A stretch of 64,000 nucleotides of DNA from Qipengyuania pacifica (GCF_019857205.1 NZ_JAHWXO010000006.1:162034-226033), one strand, 5' to 3'; positions 25,805 through 35,982 are shown, counted from the first letter of the stretch. A program made the numbers and translations. Notes: generated from the letters alone by a model not told the origin.

Positions 25805-27236
25805 GCCAGCTCACCCCGTCCCGTTCTGCAAGAGCGATGGCGGCATTTGGTCCCCAACTGCCCGCCCCATAGGTTTTTGGTTTTATGCCTTTGTCTGCCC
25901 ACAATTGGCGGATGGCATCGATCCATTCCCACTGCGCCTCGATCTCGTCGCGCCGCACAAACAAGGTCTGGTCGCCCTCGATGAGGTCAAGCAGCAAACG
26001 TTCATAGGCGATGCGCCTCACGGTCCCGGAAAATGCATCCGGCATGGCAATATCGAGCGGAATCTGGCGCAGCCTGATCCCTTCGCGATCGAGCCCGGGG
26101 ACCTTCGCCATCATGGAAAGCTGGACATTCTCTTCCGGCTGGATTCCGATGACGAGGCGGTTGGGCTGAGTGGTCGCACCCCGGCCTTCGAAAATCGAAT
26201 GCGGGACACACCGAAACTGCACGACGATCTCGGTTACCCGCTCGGGCAACCGTTTGCCGGTTCGCAGGTAGAAGGGGACTCCCTTCCAGCGCCAGTTGTC
26301 GACATGCGCCTTCAGCGCAACGAACGTCTCGGTATCGCTGTCCCTGCCAAGCTCTTCATCATAGCCCGGGACCGGGCTGCCATTGACTGCGCCTGCCCTG
26401 TATTGGCCGGTAACGGTTTCATCGGCAGCTACTGGACGAAGGGCGCGCAAAACCTTGACCTTTTCGTCGCGCACTGCGGTCGAGCCAAAGCTCGTTGGCG
26501 GCTCCATCGCCACCAGCGCCAGCAGCTGCAGCATGTGGTTCTGAACCATGTCACGCAACGCACCGCTATCGTCATAATAGGCTACGCGCGATTCTAGGCC
26601 GACGGTTTCCGCTACGGTGATTTGGACGTGATCGATGTAGTTCGAGTTCCACACCGGCTCGAGCAATATGTTGGCAAACCGTAATGCGAGAAGGTTTTGG
26701 ACCGTCTCCTTGCCGAGATAGTGATCGATGCGAAAAATGCGGTCTTCGCTGAACGCCTTGGCTACTGCATCGTTTATTTCTTCGCTCGATGACAGATCGA
26801 TGCCGAGAGGCTTTTCCAGACCGATACGAACATTGCCTTTGGTCAGCCCGGCGTGAACAAGACCGTCGATCGTCGCTTCGAACAGGCTTGGTGCGGTCGA
26901 CAGGAAGATCGCCAACCCTTTGACGTACTCGCCTACCTCGCGGGCAAGTTCGTCATAGCCTTCCAGCGTGGTAGCGTCGACCGGCACGTAGCTTAGGCGA
27001 TTGAGGAATTCGGCTACGCCGCCGCGTCGGTGATCCGGCAGGTATTTTTCGAGCGCCTCCCGAGCGAAATCCCGAAACTCCTTCGTGGACATTTCCGATC
27101 GAGCCGTCCCCACGATCTTGAGGTCGGGTTCGAGCAGCCCATCGGCGTCGAGAGCGCATAAGGATGGAAGCAGCATGCGCTGCGACAAATCGCCAGTCGC
27201 GCCGAACAAAAGCAGTCGATCTGCGGTCAAGGTCAT
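25794..27236 (-). CDS. zwf: Glucose-6-phosphate 1-dehydrogenase
   Basis: Oxidises glucose 6-phosphate to 6-phosphogluconolactone with NADP(+). The 480 residues start with the Rossmann motif LLLFGATGDLSQRMLLPSL and contain the active-site signature RIDHYLGKETVQNLLALRF. The ATG at 27236 removes 41 non-family residues of the longer frame. First gene of the zwf-edd-glk-eda operon; pgl is not in this cluster. The transglutaminase gene ends 83 bases upstream on the same strand. Confidence 0.96.
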   Translation of the reverse strand: MTLTADRLLLFGATGDLSQRMLLPSLCALDADGLLEPDLKIVGTARSEMSTKEFRDFAREALEKYLPDHRRGGVAEFLNRLSYVPVDATTLEGYDELAREVGEYVKGLAIFLSTAPSLFEATIDGLVHAGLTKGNVRIGLEKPLGIDLSSSEEINDAVAKAFSEDRIFRIDHYLGKETVQNLLALRFANILLEPVWNSNYIDHVQITVAETVGLESRVAYYDDSGALRDMVQNHMLQLLALVAMEPPTSFGSTAVRDEKVKVLRALRPVAADETVTGQYRAGAVNGSPVPGYDEELGRDSDTETFVALKAHVDNWRWKGVPFYLRTGKRLPERVTEIVVQFRCVPHSIFEGRGATTQPNRLVIGIQPEENVQLSMMAKVPGLDREGIRLRQIPLDIAMPDAFSGTVRRIAYERLLLDLIEGDQTLFVRRDEIEAQWEWIDAIRQLWADKGIKPKTYGAGSWGPNAAIALAERDGVSWHDE

Positions 27237-27318
27237 GCCTGGGGCCACCCACTCACATCTTTTCTCCCTCGAGCGGCGGTTATCAGGGGCAGGCAATGCA
27301 TGCCAGCCGGCTGCATTC

Positions 27319-28116
27319 CTATTCTTTCGTAACGCGAACCGAACTTGAACGGAAATCATTGGCGCCGAAGCTTGTCAGAAAGCTGACATCGGCGGCGTCC
27401 CTGCCTACGCCGATCTTTATGGTTTCGGCGGGGTCGGCCATGCCCGTAGCATCCACAAGCTGCCATGTGCCCCCGTCGCGTGTAAACGGATCGGCCAGGA
27501 AAACCTCCGCTACCGCGTGGAAATCGGGCGGATCGACGCCAGGCGCGTAACACGCGACATAGCGGGCAGGAATGGTGCTCGCGCGCGCAAGCGTTACGAG
27601 CATATGCGCGTAGTCGCGACAGATGCCTTGGCGAGCGATGAAGCTTTCGGCCGCACCGGTCTTGGTCGTCGAACTGCCAAGAACGTAGCTGAAATGTTGG
27701 TTAATCCAGTCACGGATTGCCGCGACCCTTGCTCCACCGGTTGTATCGGCAAAGCGCGATTCCACGAATGTCTGAAAGTCGTCGGCCGGGCAATAACGGC
27801 TATCGAACAGATACTCGACCACATCCCCGGGCATTTCATGTGGGGGAAGGCCTGATAGCTCTTCGAGCGGGGAAAGCTGCCGATCGAGTTCGACTTCGGC
27901 CCGATACGCGACTTCGAAGTCGCCTTCGGTACGGACCCAGATCCTCTCACCGATGTCGTCTTTCGCAGGAACGCGCGCGCAATGGGCACTGCTGCCCAGC
28001 CGAGTATCGGTAGAAAGAATTCTCTGTTCGGGAATTTCCGCCGCTTCGAATTGCAGCAAGACATCTGTCGGGGCGCCGAGGTGAAAGGCGAAGCGGGTTT
28101 CTATGATGATCGGCAT
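27319..28116 (-). CDS. Transglutaminase-like cysteine peptidase-fold protein
   Basis: A 265-residue protein with an N-terminal beta region (bacterial transglutaminase-like N domain) followed by the transglutaminase core. The catalytic triad is visible: Cys in ARQGICRDYAHML, His in PDFHAVAEVFL and Asp in WQLVDATGMADP. Such proteins are usually peptidases or amidases rather than crosslinkers. No signal peptide is seen. It lies upstream of zwf in the same direction and downstream of a hairpin and a micro-ORF. Confidence 0.88.
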   Translation of the reverse strand: MPIIIETRFAFHLGAPTDVLLQFEAAEIPEQRILSTDTRLGSSAHCARVPAKDDIGERIWVRTEGDFEVAYRAEVELDRQLSPLEELSGLPPHEMPGDVVEYLFDSRYCPADDFQTFVESRFADTTGGARVAAIRDWINQHFSYVLGSSTTKTGAAESFIARQGICRDYAHMLVTLARASTIPARYVACYAPGVDPPDFHAVAEVFLADPFTRDGGTWQLVDATGMADPAETIKIGVGRDAADVSFLTSFGANDFRSSSVRVTKE

Positions 28117-28169
28117 ATGCGTGTTGAACGCTGCACGGGGGCGTTCGTTTCACCAAGCTCAGAAACGAT

Positions 28170-28194
28170 AAAGGGCTCCACAAGGGAGCCCTTT
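28170..28194 (-). terminator. Strong hairpin between micro-ORF and transglutaminase gene
   Basis: A perfect 10-bp stem, AAAGGGCTCC with GGAGCCCTTT around a 5-base loop, flanked by A/T on both sides, so it could act in either direction. On the minus strand it lies 23 bases after the micro-ORF stop and about 55 bases before the transglutaminase start. Confidence 0.65.
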
Positions 28195-28217
28195 GAAACT
28201 CAATCAACTCGCCAAGA

Positions 28218-28253
28218 TTAGCGGGTCATGAGCCATTCCCAGATATTCCACAT
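28218..28253 (-). CDS. Putative 11-residue Trp-rich micro-ORF (leader or small peptide)
   Basis: On the minus strand the sequence AGGAGGT is followed 7 bases later by an ATG opening MWNIWEWLMTR and a TAA stop. A second ATG six bases earlier directly abuts the ribosome binding site and is less likely. Three of eleven residues are Trp, with aliphatic residues between, so the peptide could be an amphipathic membrane-active helix or a leader peptide. A perfect hairpin follows 23 bases downstream. The near-consensus ribosome binding site is much stronger than that of neighbouring genes. Expression is not demonstrated. Confidence 0.4.
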   Translation of the reverse strand: MWNIWEWLMTR

Positions 28254-28312
28254 GATCATACCTCCTGCTTGTGCAAGAGATACCTTTCATTAACTATGTT
28301 TGTTTGTAAAGT

Positions 28313-30679
28313 TTAAACCATCTTCGCTGCAGGCTTGGGTAGGTCCGCCTCGTTATATTCCAATAAGTTGGTTAACGAGATTGGCCGGGAAAATGCGAAA
28401 CCCTGCACCTGCTGGCAGCCGATTGCTTCCAACAATCCGATATCTTGTGGGTTTTCAAGACCCTCAGCTACGACGGTGATTCGCGCCTCATGACCCATTG
28501 CAGCGACGCTGGCTACAATCGCACGTGCCTTCGAGTTTTGTGCCATGTTGGACACAAATAGCCGGTCGATTTTGAGTTCATCGAAAGGCAATTCATAGAA
28601 AGCTTCAAAACTGGCAGCACCGACCCCGAAATCGTCCATAGAAATCTTAACGCCGATCGTTCGCAACTCTTCCAGAACACTTCCAGCAGCGGCATAATCT
28701 GTAATTCTTGCGGTCTCGGTAATTTCAAGAACGAGAAACTTTGGATCGAAGCTGGTCGCGTCGAGGATGGTGCGAACCACACTTACAATTCGCATATCTC
28801 CAAGCAAAGTCGCCGAGATGTTGATCGCCATTGTGATTCTGCGACCCCGGGAGTGCAACAATTGCCCCGCAGAGCATGCGCTCTGCAATACGTAACGTGT
28901 AAGGTGCTCCATTCGGCCAGCTTTTTCACATTGCTGTATGAAGTGCATTGGCGAAATGAACCCTCGGCTGGGGTCGTGCCAACGCACCAGCGCCTCCACA
29001 CCGGCGAGACTTTTCGACTTCAAGTCGATCTTCGGTTGGTAAACACAGTAGATTTCGCCAACTTCCATGGCTTGATCGATGCGGGCCCGAAGAGAAATAT
29101 CCCACAGCAGGTCGGTTTGTGTACCGGTCTCAGCAATGGCGATCGGATTGTGAGCTTCCGAGGTTTCTTCAGCAGCTGCTACTGCTGCAGCCAAGCGCGC
29201 CGGTGGGTCACCCTCAAGGGAGGCGATGCCGAAGGTTATGCCAACGTCGACAGAAAACCCGCCCACCTTGATTGGAGCGGCAAAAATCGCCCGCAACCCC
29301 TCCAAATGTTCGACTACATCCTCTACGTCGTTGTTGACGACATGCCAGCCGAGATGATGTCCATCGTTGTAAACTACTAGTTTAGGATCAGCTGCGCGCA
29401 GTCGATCAACAAGCTTCAGAACATAGCTACTTTTTTCATTCGCCTGAAGTGTCTTAAGTACACGTTCGTAATTTTGGATCTTGGCAATGACAACGTATCC
29501 TGTCATTACATTTTCGCGTACTAAACGTGCTTCCAAAGCTCGAATTTTTGGCAACCCCGTTTCGCTATTAATCAATTCAATCCTGCGCTTCCATCGCGTA
29601 CGGGATCGAAAGACGGCGAAAGCAACGAGGAAAGCAAGCGCGTAGGAGATATCGATTCTTATGCCTAGCTTTGCGGTTAGAACGAGCAGCACTGGGACAG
29701 CGGCTACTACCCCAGCGTAGGCTGCCCAGCGACGTTTGCGCGTGTTACCGAGGATCAGAGCGATACAGAGCAGTGCGGCGATAATGGCTAAGAATACCGG
29801 ACCGCGCAGATATGCAGTGTATCCCGCTTTGAGAGTTTCGCCGGCATAGATGTCCACAAAAGCTGCCGGGGCGTCGTATTTACCTGGAATGGGCTGTTGC
29901 GAGCCCGTCACCTGATTAGTGTGACCCAGTACAACTGCCTTTCCCGTCACATCGGGGGAAGTTCTTGTCGCTGATTGCGTTTTGCCAATCAACTCATCCA
30001 GAGGAATAGTTGGGATTTTTTGATAGTTGAATCCATAATCGACACTGAAGGGAACGTTGCTATCGTTCTCTACTCCAGCGATTGCGGCCCCGAGCGAGCG
30101 AAACTGCTTTCCATCTATATTATATGAGTAATGCAGTTCCCATGCATTTCCAAACCAGTGTCGGTCGGTCTCGTCAGAAAGAACCCGAGTTACGGAGGTA
30201 GGGATTTCTAGCGTGGTGGACCGCAACACCCTGTCAGCGTTTGCACCCTCGACCGCATGATCAACGAGCGTGATGCGTGGTCCAAGATCGGCAATAGCGC
30301 GCGCCAGCCTCTGATCCGCTTGTGGATCGTTCGACGCGGTAAAGGTCACATCGAGAAACACTTTTCCAACGCCGCGCCGATCAAGTTCGTCGAGCGCCGC
30401 CGCGACCTTATAGCGTTGCTGAGACAAATCAGGATCATTCAACGGTTGATCAGAACCTACGAAAACCACGTCGCCAGAAGGGTCGCGGTCCGCAATACGT
30501 GATTGAAAAAGCCACCAAAACTGATCCAATGGCTCGAGCAGAAAAACGGCAGACATAGCCAAGCTGATCAGCGAGGCCCATGTTGCGTGCCGCAGACGCT
30601 CTAACAGGCGCCCGCTAATAAGCGCGCGTGTCCGGGCAAGGAGATGCCTGGCAGGGTTCGAGGTGCGTGTTTCGCCCAT
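28313..30679 (-). CDS. CHASE2 sensor - degenerate GGDEF - EAL c-di-GMP phosphodiesterase
   Basis: A 788-residue inner-membrane signalling protein. After one N-terminal helix comes a periplasmic CHASE2 domain (about 50-260, with FLDVTFTASNDPQADQRLARAI), three further helices (about 285-360), a GGDEF-like region in which the active-site loop reads NDGHH instead of GGDEF, and a C-terminal EAL domain (about 525-770). The EAL domain keeps the metal and catalytic motifs: EALVRW, NISATLL, LEITETA, MDDFGVGAA, KIDRLFV, VAEGLE and QGFAFSRP. It is therefore predicted to hydrolyse c-di-GMP under control of a periplasmic signal. Its DNA is clearly more AT-rich than the neighbours, hinting at recent acquisition. 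Confidence 0.9.
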   Translation of the reverse strand: MGETRTSNPARHLLARTRALISGRLLERLRHATWASLISLAMSAVFLLEPLDQFWWLFQSRIADRDPSGDVVFVGSDQPLNDPDLSQQRYKVAAALDELDRRGVGKVFLDVTFTASNDPQADQRLARAIADLGPRITLVDHAVEGANADRVLRSTTLEIPTSVTRVLSDETDRHWFGNAWELHYSYNIDGKQFRSLGAAIAGVENDSNVPFSVDYGFNYQKIPTIPLDELIGKTQSATRTSPDVTGKAVVLGHTNQVTGSQQPIPGKYDAPAAFVDIYAGETLKAGYTAYLRGPVFLAIIAALLCIALILGNTRKRRWAAYAGVVAAVPVLLVLTAKLGIRIDISYALAFLVAFAVFRSRTRWKRRIELINSETGLPKIRALEARLVRENVMTGYVVIAKIQNYERVLKTLQANEKSSYVLKLVDRLRAADPKLVVYNDGHHLGWHVVNNDVEDVVEHLEGLRAIFAAPIKVGGFSVDVGITFGIASLEGDPPARLAAAVAAAEETSEAHNPIAIAETGTQTDLLWDISLRARIDQAMEVGEIYCVYQPKIDLKSKSLAGVEALVRWHDPSRGFISPMHFIQQCEKAGRMEHLTRYVLQSACSAGQLLHSRGRRITMAINISATLLGDMRIVSVVRTILDATSFDPKFLVLEITETARITDYAAAGSVLEELRTIGVKISMDDFGVGAASFEAFYELPFDELKIDRLFVSNMAQNSKARAIVASVAAMGHEARITVVAEGLENPQDIGLLEAIGCQQVQGFAFSRPISLTNLLEYNEADLPKPAAKMV

Positions 30680-30916
30680 CGAGTACCCTTATGGAGGTCT
30701 TAAGTTTAAAAAAGGTTTGACGAAGGGTGAGAGAATCCACCGGGTTCGCAGCAAACCGCGGGTTTCAGTGGTAAATTTGGCTTTAGGAATTACCGGTGAA
30801 GACCGCTGATACGTCGACAGGCAGTTGCGAACGCGGCGGCAAATTACCCTTGTTGCTGAACCGCATAAGGGTTGCGATGTTGACGGAGCGCATTCGCGCG
30901 ACGCCCTAAATCCGCA

Positions 30917-32293
30917 TTAGGCGCAGGCTGCTCCGAAAAGATCATGCGCATCACTATCTTCGATCAAAACATCCACGATGTCGCCTGCCGACAGGTCTGG
31001 GCGTACGTTGCGAAGGTAAACCGCGCCGTCGATTTCTGGCGCGTCGGCCTGGCTGCGACCGGTTGCGCCAATGTCACCATCTTCGTCGGGCTCGCCTACC
31101 TCGTCGATAATCACGGGGATCGATTTGCCGATCTTGTCGCGAAGCTTCGCGGCGCTGATGCGCTCGGTCACTTCCATGATGCGGGCATAGCGGTCTTCCT
31201 TGACGGATTCCGGCACCGGATCAGGCAGATTGTTGGCCTGTGCACCATCGACCGGTTCGAAGCGGAATGCGCCTACACGGTCCAGTTGAGCCTCTTCCAG
31301 CCAGTCGAGCAGGTACTGGAAATCCTCTTCGGTTTCTCCGGGGAAGCCGACGACAAAGCTAGAACGAATAGCGATTTCAGGACAAATTTCCCGCCAGCCC
31401 TTCAAGCGTTCCAGCACCTTCGCCTCATTTGCAGGACGCTTCATTGCGCGAAGGACCTTGGGGCTCGCATGTTGAAAGGGTATGTCGAGATAAGGCGTCA
31501 GCAACCCTTCGGCCATGAGCGGAATGACCGCATCTACATGGGGGTAGGGGTACACGTAATGCAGCCGCACCCACGGAGGGGTGCCGCCGCCAACGTCGAG
31601 CTGTCCCAGTTCCCGCGCAAGATCGGTCATATGCGCACGAACATCACGACCCTTCCAACTGCGGGTTTCGTGGCGTGTGTCGACACCGTAGGCGCTGGTA
31701 TCCTGACTGATGACCAGCAGTTCCTTCGTTCCTGCGGCAACCAGCTTTTCCGCCTCGCGCAGTACCGCATCGATCCTGCGGCTGGCGAGCTTGCCGCGCA
31801 GATCCGGAATGATGCAGAAGGCGCAGGAGTGGTTGCAGCCCTCGGAGATCTTCAGATAGCTGTAATGGCGCGGCGTCAGTTTGATATCCGGCTGGGGGAT
31901 CAGGTCGACATACGGACCTTGGGAGGGCGGGGCATAGGTATGGACCGCGTCCACCACCTGTTCGTACTGATGCGCACCTGTCACGGCGAGGACCTGCGGA
32001 TGGGCAGCGCGGATGGCGTCGGCCTCCTCACCCATGCAGCCGGTCACGATCACACGACCATTTTCTGCGATTGCTTCGCCGATGGCAGCAAGGCTTTCTT
32101 CCTTGGCCGAATCGAGAAAGCCGCATGTATTCACAAGGACCACATCGGCACCGGCGTAATCCGGGCTCATCGCATAGCCATCCGCGCGTAGACGGGTTAG
32201 AATGCGTTCGCTGTCGACCAGCGCTTTCGGGCAGCCGAGGGAAACCATACCGACCTTCTTCTGGTCGGGGATCGGGGTGGTAGTGGTGGTCAT
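30917..32293 (-). CDS. rimO: Ribosomal protein uS12 methylthiotransferase
   Basis: Radical-SAM enzyme that methylthiolates an Asp of ribosomal protein S12. The 458 residues contain the N-terminal UPF0004 domain with its cluster Cys residues ([28 protein letters not shown]), the radical-SAM CxxxCxxC in GCNHSCAFC, and a C-terminal TRAM-like domain. CPKALVDSE and GFLDSA are characteristic of RimO rather than MiaB. The ATG at 32293 is followed directly by MTTTTTP. Between this gene and the CHASE2-EAL start lie about 237 bases in which I see no gene. Confidence 0.95.
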   Translation of the reverse strand: MTTTTTPIPDQKKVGMVSLGCPKALVDSERILTRLRADGYAMSPDYAGADVVLVNTCGFLDSAKEESLAAIGEAIAENGRVIVTGCMGEEADAIRAAHPQVLAVTGAHQYEQVVDAVHTYAPPSQGPYVDLIPQPDIKLTPRHYSYLKISEGCNHSCAFCIIPDLRGKLASRRIDAVLREAEKLVAAGTKELLVISQDTSAYGVDTRHETRSWKGRDVRAHMTDLARELGQLDVGGGTPPWVRLHYVYPYPHVDAVIPLMAEGLLTPYLDIPFQHASPKVLRAMKRPANEAKVLERLKGWREICPEIAIRSSFVVGFPGETEEDFQYLLDWLEEAQLDRVGAFRFEPVDGAQANNLPDPVPESVKEDRYARIMEVTERISAAKLRDKIGKSIPVIIDEVGEPDEDGDIGATGRSQADAPEIDGAVYLRNVRPDLSAGDIVDVLIEDSDAHDLFGAACA

Positions 32294-32370
32294 GATTGCG
32301 CGCGCCTCTACACCTCTATGCACCATTGCGCTAGCGTCGTGCGTACTGCGCAATAGTGGAAGGATGGGAA

Positions 32371-32769
32371 ATGGGCGAAATCAACTGGTTGGCGGTGGTG
32401 CTCGGTGCCGTGGCGTTCTTTCTGGTCGGCGTCATCTGGTATGGAATGGTGTTCGGAAAGGCTTGGCAGAAAGCGGCAGGCCTTTCCGATGAACAGTTAA
32501 AGCACGGCAACATGGGCTTGATTTTCGGTCTCGCCTTCATCGCTGAACTGGTGATCGCACTTACACTTGGACATTCGATTGCGCGTAGCGGGGCGAGTGA
32601 TCGTGCTGTGATGATGATGGCCGTTGGCTTCGGCGCCACAATCATGGTGCCGGCGATCGGCATCAACTATCTTTTTATGCGCAAAACGCTGACGCTCTTT
32701 CTTATCGATGCCGGGCACTTCATTGTCGGCATGGCAGCGATGGGCGGAGTTTTTCTGCTGTTCCGTTAG
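32371..32769 (+). CDS. DUF1761 membrane protein
   Basis: A 132-residue protein with four hydrophobic helices, starting [22 protein letters not shown], which is the DUF1761 signature, followed by MVFGKAW. Function is unknown. The ATG at 32371 has GGATGGGA a few bases upstream. It is divergent from rimO and convergent with the K+ channel gene. Confidence 0.82.
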   Translation: MGEINWLAVVLGAVAFFLVGVIWYGMVFGKAWQKAAGLSDEQLKHGNMGLIFGLAFIAELVIALTLGHSIARSGASDRAVMMMAVGFGATIMVPAIGINYLFMRKTLTLFLIDAGHFIVGMAAMGGVFLLFR

Positions 32770-32770
32770 C

Positions 32771-33889
32771 CTATGCGTCGATCAGATCGTCGCGATCCCG
32801 CCCATCGCCATTGGTTTCGCCATTCGGCGTGGGTATGATTTCCACCACCACATCGCCGCTCTGAAGAGTTTGGCATTCGTCTTCCCAGAAACCGAGCGCC
32901 CGCCCGTTGCGATAAACGCGCAAGCCGCGGCCGCCTGTTTTTAGCTCGCTGATGGCCAGGCCGCACTCTTCATCGGTAATCCGGCGTTCGACAAGCTGCA
33001 CGCGGCCCGAAACGCTGGCGAGGTCGGCCAGATATTCAGCGATATGTTCGCCCTTTGCGCTTCCGGCGAGAAGCAGTCCGGTAAAACGAACGGGGTTGAT
33101 CACATTGTTTGCGCCAGCCTGCCTGGCCAGGGATTCGTTATCGTCCGCCCGCACAACCGCGCTGATGGGCACATGCGGCGCAAGGGCGCGCACGGTCAAT
33201 GTGATCAGTATCGTCGTATCATCGCGACCCGCGGATACCAGAACGTTCTGAGCTTCGCTGATGCGGACGGCCTTCAGCGTCTGATCGCGCGTCGCATCGG
33301 CAGCCATTATGTTGCAGCCCAGGGCTTCTGCCTCGTGAAGCCTTTCCTCGCTTGGATCGATAACGACGATGCAGGACGGGTCGGTTCCACGTTCGATCAG
33401 TTCACCGACAGCTTCGGAGCCGGAAATGCCGTAGCCGAGCACCACGATGTGGTTGGAAAGCTGTTCCTGAATGCGGGCCATGCGCCATTTCTCCCAGCTG
33501 CGCTTGATGATGAAATTGTAGGCCGTACCCACAAAAATGAAGAAAACCGCGAAGCGAATGGGCGTGACGATCACCGCCTCGACCAGCCGCGCGCGATCCG
33601 AAATGGGGGCGATGTCGCCAAAACCAGTCGTGGTAATGGAGATCATCGTGAAATAGATGACGTCGAGAAAGCTTACTTCGCCGTCGAGATTGTCGACCAG
33701 CCCTTCACGGTCCCACCAGTGGATCATGACGACCACGAAGATGAGGAACAGCGCGAGACCGAGGCGGATACCAAGGTCCCCCCACACCGGTATCTTTAAC
33801 GCGCGCCTTAGCGGCTGAAAGCGCGGACCGCGATAGGTGCGCACCGTGGTGCTGGCGGCAATCCGGTCGACCTGCTTATTGCTGCTCAT
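32771..33889 (-). CDS. Two-TM potassium channel with RCK (TrkA-N/TrkA-C) domains
   Basis: A 372-residue MthK/Kch-like channel subunit. The pore module (about residues 42-135) has two helices flanking a re-entrant loop with the selectivity filter TTTGFGD. It is followed by the TrkA-N nucleotide-binding domain beginning HIVVLGYGISGSEAVGELI (about 148-265), a TrkA-C-like regulatory domain (about 295-355) and a charged tail. It would pass K+ gated by a cytoplasmic ligand. The family normally works as a tetramer. Confidence 0.9.
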   Translation of the reverse strand: MSSNKQVDRIAASTTVRTYRGPRFQPLRRALKIPVWGDLGIRLGLALFLIFVVVMIHWWDREGLVDNLDGEVSFLDVIYFTMISITTTGFGDIAPISDRARLVEAVIVTPIRFAVFFIFVGTAYNFIIKRSWEKWRMARIQEQLSNHIVVLGYGISGSEAVGELIERGTDPSCIVVIDPSEERLHEAEALGCNIMAADATRDQTLKAVRISEAQNVLVSAGRDDTTILITLTVRALAPHVPISAVVRADDNESLARQAGANNVINPVRFTGLLLAGSAKGEHIAEYLADLASVSGRVQLVERRITDEECGLAISELKTGGRGLRVYRNGRALGFWEDECQTLQSGDVVVEIIPTPNGETNGDGRDRDDLIDA

Positions 33890-33937
33890 GCTTACGCTAG
33901 GTGGGCGGGGAACGGTGCAAGGTCAACATAATCGCGC

Positions 33938-34702
33938 TTACGAGGTAAAACGGTCTGCGAGCGCGCCGAGCGACGAGTGGTGGGTCAGGTCCAGCTGGAG
34001 GGGGGTGACCGAAATATAACCTTCGTCGATCGCCTCCAGATCAGTGCCATGATCCAGCGTGTGTTCGATCGCTTCCAAGCCAAACCAGTAGTATTTGAAC
34101 CCTCGCGGGTCGCGGCCCTCGACTACGGTTCCGCGCGAGTAGTCATGGAAACCTTGCCGAACTGCGCGGATACCTTTGACTTCCGCTGGGGGAAGGGGTG
34201 GGAAGTTAACATTGACGAGTGTGCGCTGCGGCAGCGGTGTGTCGAGCAGCGGCGCCAGCACCTTGGCACCCCATTCGATGGCGGCGCTGAACGGGACGTC
34301 CGCGCCCATGCCTTCCTTCGCATAAACCTGACTGAGCGCGATTGAGCGGATGCCGGCTAGTGCTCCTTCAATCGCGGCCGAGACAGTGCCGGAATAGGTG
34401 ATGTCGTCAGCCAGATTGGCACCGCGATTGACGCCTGACAAAATCACATCAGGTTGCGCGTCCATGACCTTGCGCATGCCCATGGTCACTGCGTCGGTGG
34501 GTGTCCCGGTCACGGAAAAGCGGCGATCGTCGTGCTTGCGGAGCCGCACGGGGCGCGCGAGTGTAAGGGCGTGTCCCATGCCCGACTGTTCTTCGTCCGG
34601 GGCGCAGATCCAGATATCGTCGCTGAACTGGCGTGCGATGCCTTCCAGAACCTTGAGGCCAGGAGCGTGAATGCCATCATCATTGGTAAGGAGGATTCGC
34701 AT
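33938..34702 (-). CDS. surE: 5'/3'-nucleotidase SurE
   Basis: Stationary-phase survival phosphatase for nucleoside monophosphates and short polyphosphate. The 254 residues start RILLTNDDGIHAPG with the metal-binding paired Asp, and contain LSGVNRGANLADDITYSGTVSAA. The start overlaps the serS stop by one base (TGATG), so the two are coupled. In many bacteria surE is followed by pcm; here it is not. Confidence 0.95.
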   Translation of the reverse strand: MRILLTNDDGIHAPGLKVLEGIARQFSDDIWICAPDEEQSGMGHALTLARPVRLRKHDDRRFSVTGTPTDAVTMGMRKVMDAQPDVILSGVNRGANLADDITYSGTVSAAIEGALAGIRSIALSQVYAKEGMGADVPFSAAIEWGAKVLAPLLDTPLPQRTLVNVNFPPLPPAEVKGIRAVRQGFHDYSRGTVVEGRDPRGFKYYWFGLEAIEHTLDHGTDLEAIDEGYISVTPLQLDLTHHSSLGALADRFTS

Positions 34703-35982
34703 CAGGATACGGCCTCCAGCCTGTCTACTCCGCCCATATAGGGCTTGAGCGCATCCGGCACGGTAACGCTGCCATCGGCGTTCTGGTAATTTTCCATCAC
34801 AGCCACCAAGGTGCGCCCGACTGCAAGCCCAGAGCCGTTGAGAGTGTGAACGAAAGCGGTCTTCTTTTCACCTTCCGGGCGATAGCGTGCGTTCATGCGG
34901 CGAGCCTGGAAATCTCCCGTATTCGAGCAGGAGGAGATCTCGCGCCACGCGCCCTGGCCAGGCAGCCAGACTTCCAGATCGTATGTCTTTCTCGCGCCGA
35001 AACCCATGTCGCCGGTGCACAACAGTACGCGGCGGTATGGCAGATCAAGCGTTTGAAGTAGCTGTTCGGCGCACTCTGTCATACGCTCGTGTTCGGCAGC
35101 GCTATCCTCAGGGCGGCAGATACTGACCATCTCCACCTTTTCGAACTGATGCTGGCGGATGAAGCCGCGCGTATCGCGGCCCGCGGCGCCTGCTTCCGAG
35201 CGGAAGCACAAGGTGTGCGCCGTCAATCGGATCGGTTGGGTGAGGTCGGGCAGGATCTCACCCGCAACAGAAGCCGTCAGCGAAACTTCCGACGTCGGTA
35301 TCAGCCAGCGGTCGTCGGTCGTGCGGAAGCTGTCTTCGGCAAACTTGGGCAATTTGTCGGTGCCATACATGGCGTCGTCATTGACCAGGACCGGCGGGTT
35401 GCACTCGGTATAGCCGTTCTTGCGGGTCTGCGTATCCAGCATGAACTGCGCCAGCGCGCGGTGGAGCCGCGCCATGTCGCCGCGCAGGAAAGTGAAGCGG
35501 GCGCCCGACAGCTTGGCCCCGGTTTCGAAGTCCATACCCAGCGCAGGGCCGAGATCGGCATGTTCTTTCGGTTCGAAATCGAATGCGCGCTTTTTGCCCC
35601 ATTGATGGACTTCGACATTGTCAGCCTCGTCCTTCCCATCGGGCACGTCGTCGGCGGGAAGGTTGGGAAGCGTAGCGAGCAGATCGTCGAGTTCGCTGCC
35701 GGCGGCACTGGCGGCATCTTCCCATTGCGGCATGCTGGCCTTGATTTCGGCAACTTCGGCCTTGAGCGCTTCGGCCTTGTCCTTGTCGCCCTGGCCCATG
35801 GCCTGTCCGATCGCCTTGGAGGCGTCATTGCGGCGGCTCTGCGCCTGCTGGACCTTGGTGCTTGCCTCGCGCTTTTTTGCGTCGAGGGCGATAATGCGAT
35901 CCGCCACAGGATCGGCGCCGCGACGTGCAAGAGCGGCGTCGAAAGCTTGCGGATTGGCTCTGATATAGGCGATGTCGTGCAT
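34702..35982 (-). CDS. serS: Serine-tRNA ligase
   Basis: Class II aminoacyl-tRNA synthetase. The 426 residues have the N-terminal coiled-coil tRNA-binding arm (about 28-105, rich in [19 protein letters not shown]), then the catalytic core with motif 2 ([21 protein letters not shown]) and motif 3 ([17 protein letters not shown]). Upstream of surE in a two-gene operon. The divergent sulfotransferase gene begins about 125 bases away. Confidence 0.97.
   Translation of the reverse strand: MHDIAYIRANPQAFDAALARRGADPVADRIIALDAKKREASTKVQQAQSRRNDASKAIGQAMGQGDKDKAEALKAEVAEIKASMPQWEDAASAAGSELDDLLATLPNLPADDVPDGKDEADNVEVHQWGKKRAFDFEPKEHADLGPALGMDFETGAKLSGARFTFLRGDMARLHRALAQFMLDTQTRKNGYTECNPPVLVNDDAMYGTDKLPKFAEDSFRTTDDRWLIPTSEVSLTASVAGEILPDLTQPIRLTAHTLCFRSEAGAAGRDTRGFIRQHQFEKVEMVSICRPEDSAAEHERMTECAEQLLQTLDLPYRRVLLCTGDMGFGARKTYDLEVWLPGQGAWREISSCSNTGDFQARRMNARYRPEGEKKTAFVHTLNGSGLAVGRTLVAVMENYQNADGSVTVPDALKPYMGGVDRLEAVS

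Noticed and set aside
28170..28265. trp-type attenuator
   Set aside because: The leader has three Trp codons and a hairpin, but the next gene is a transglutaminase-like protein, not Trp biosynthesis, and I see no alternative antiterminator pairing. Kept only as a micro-ORF.
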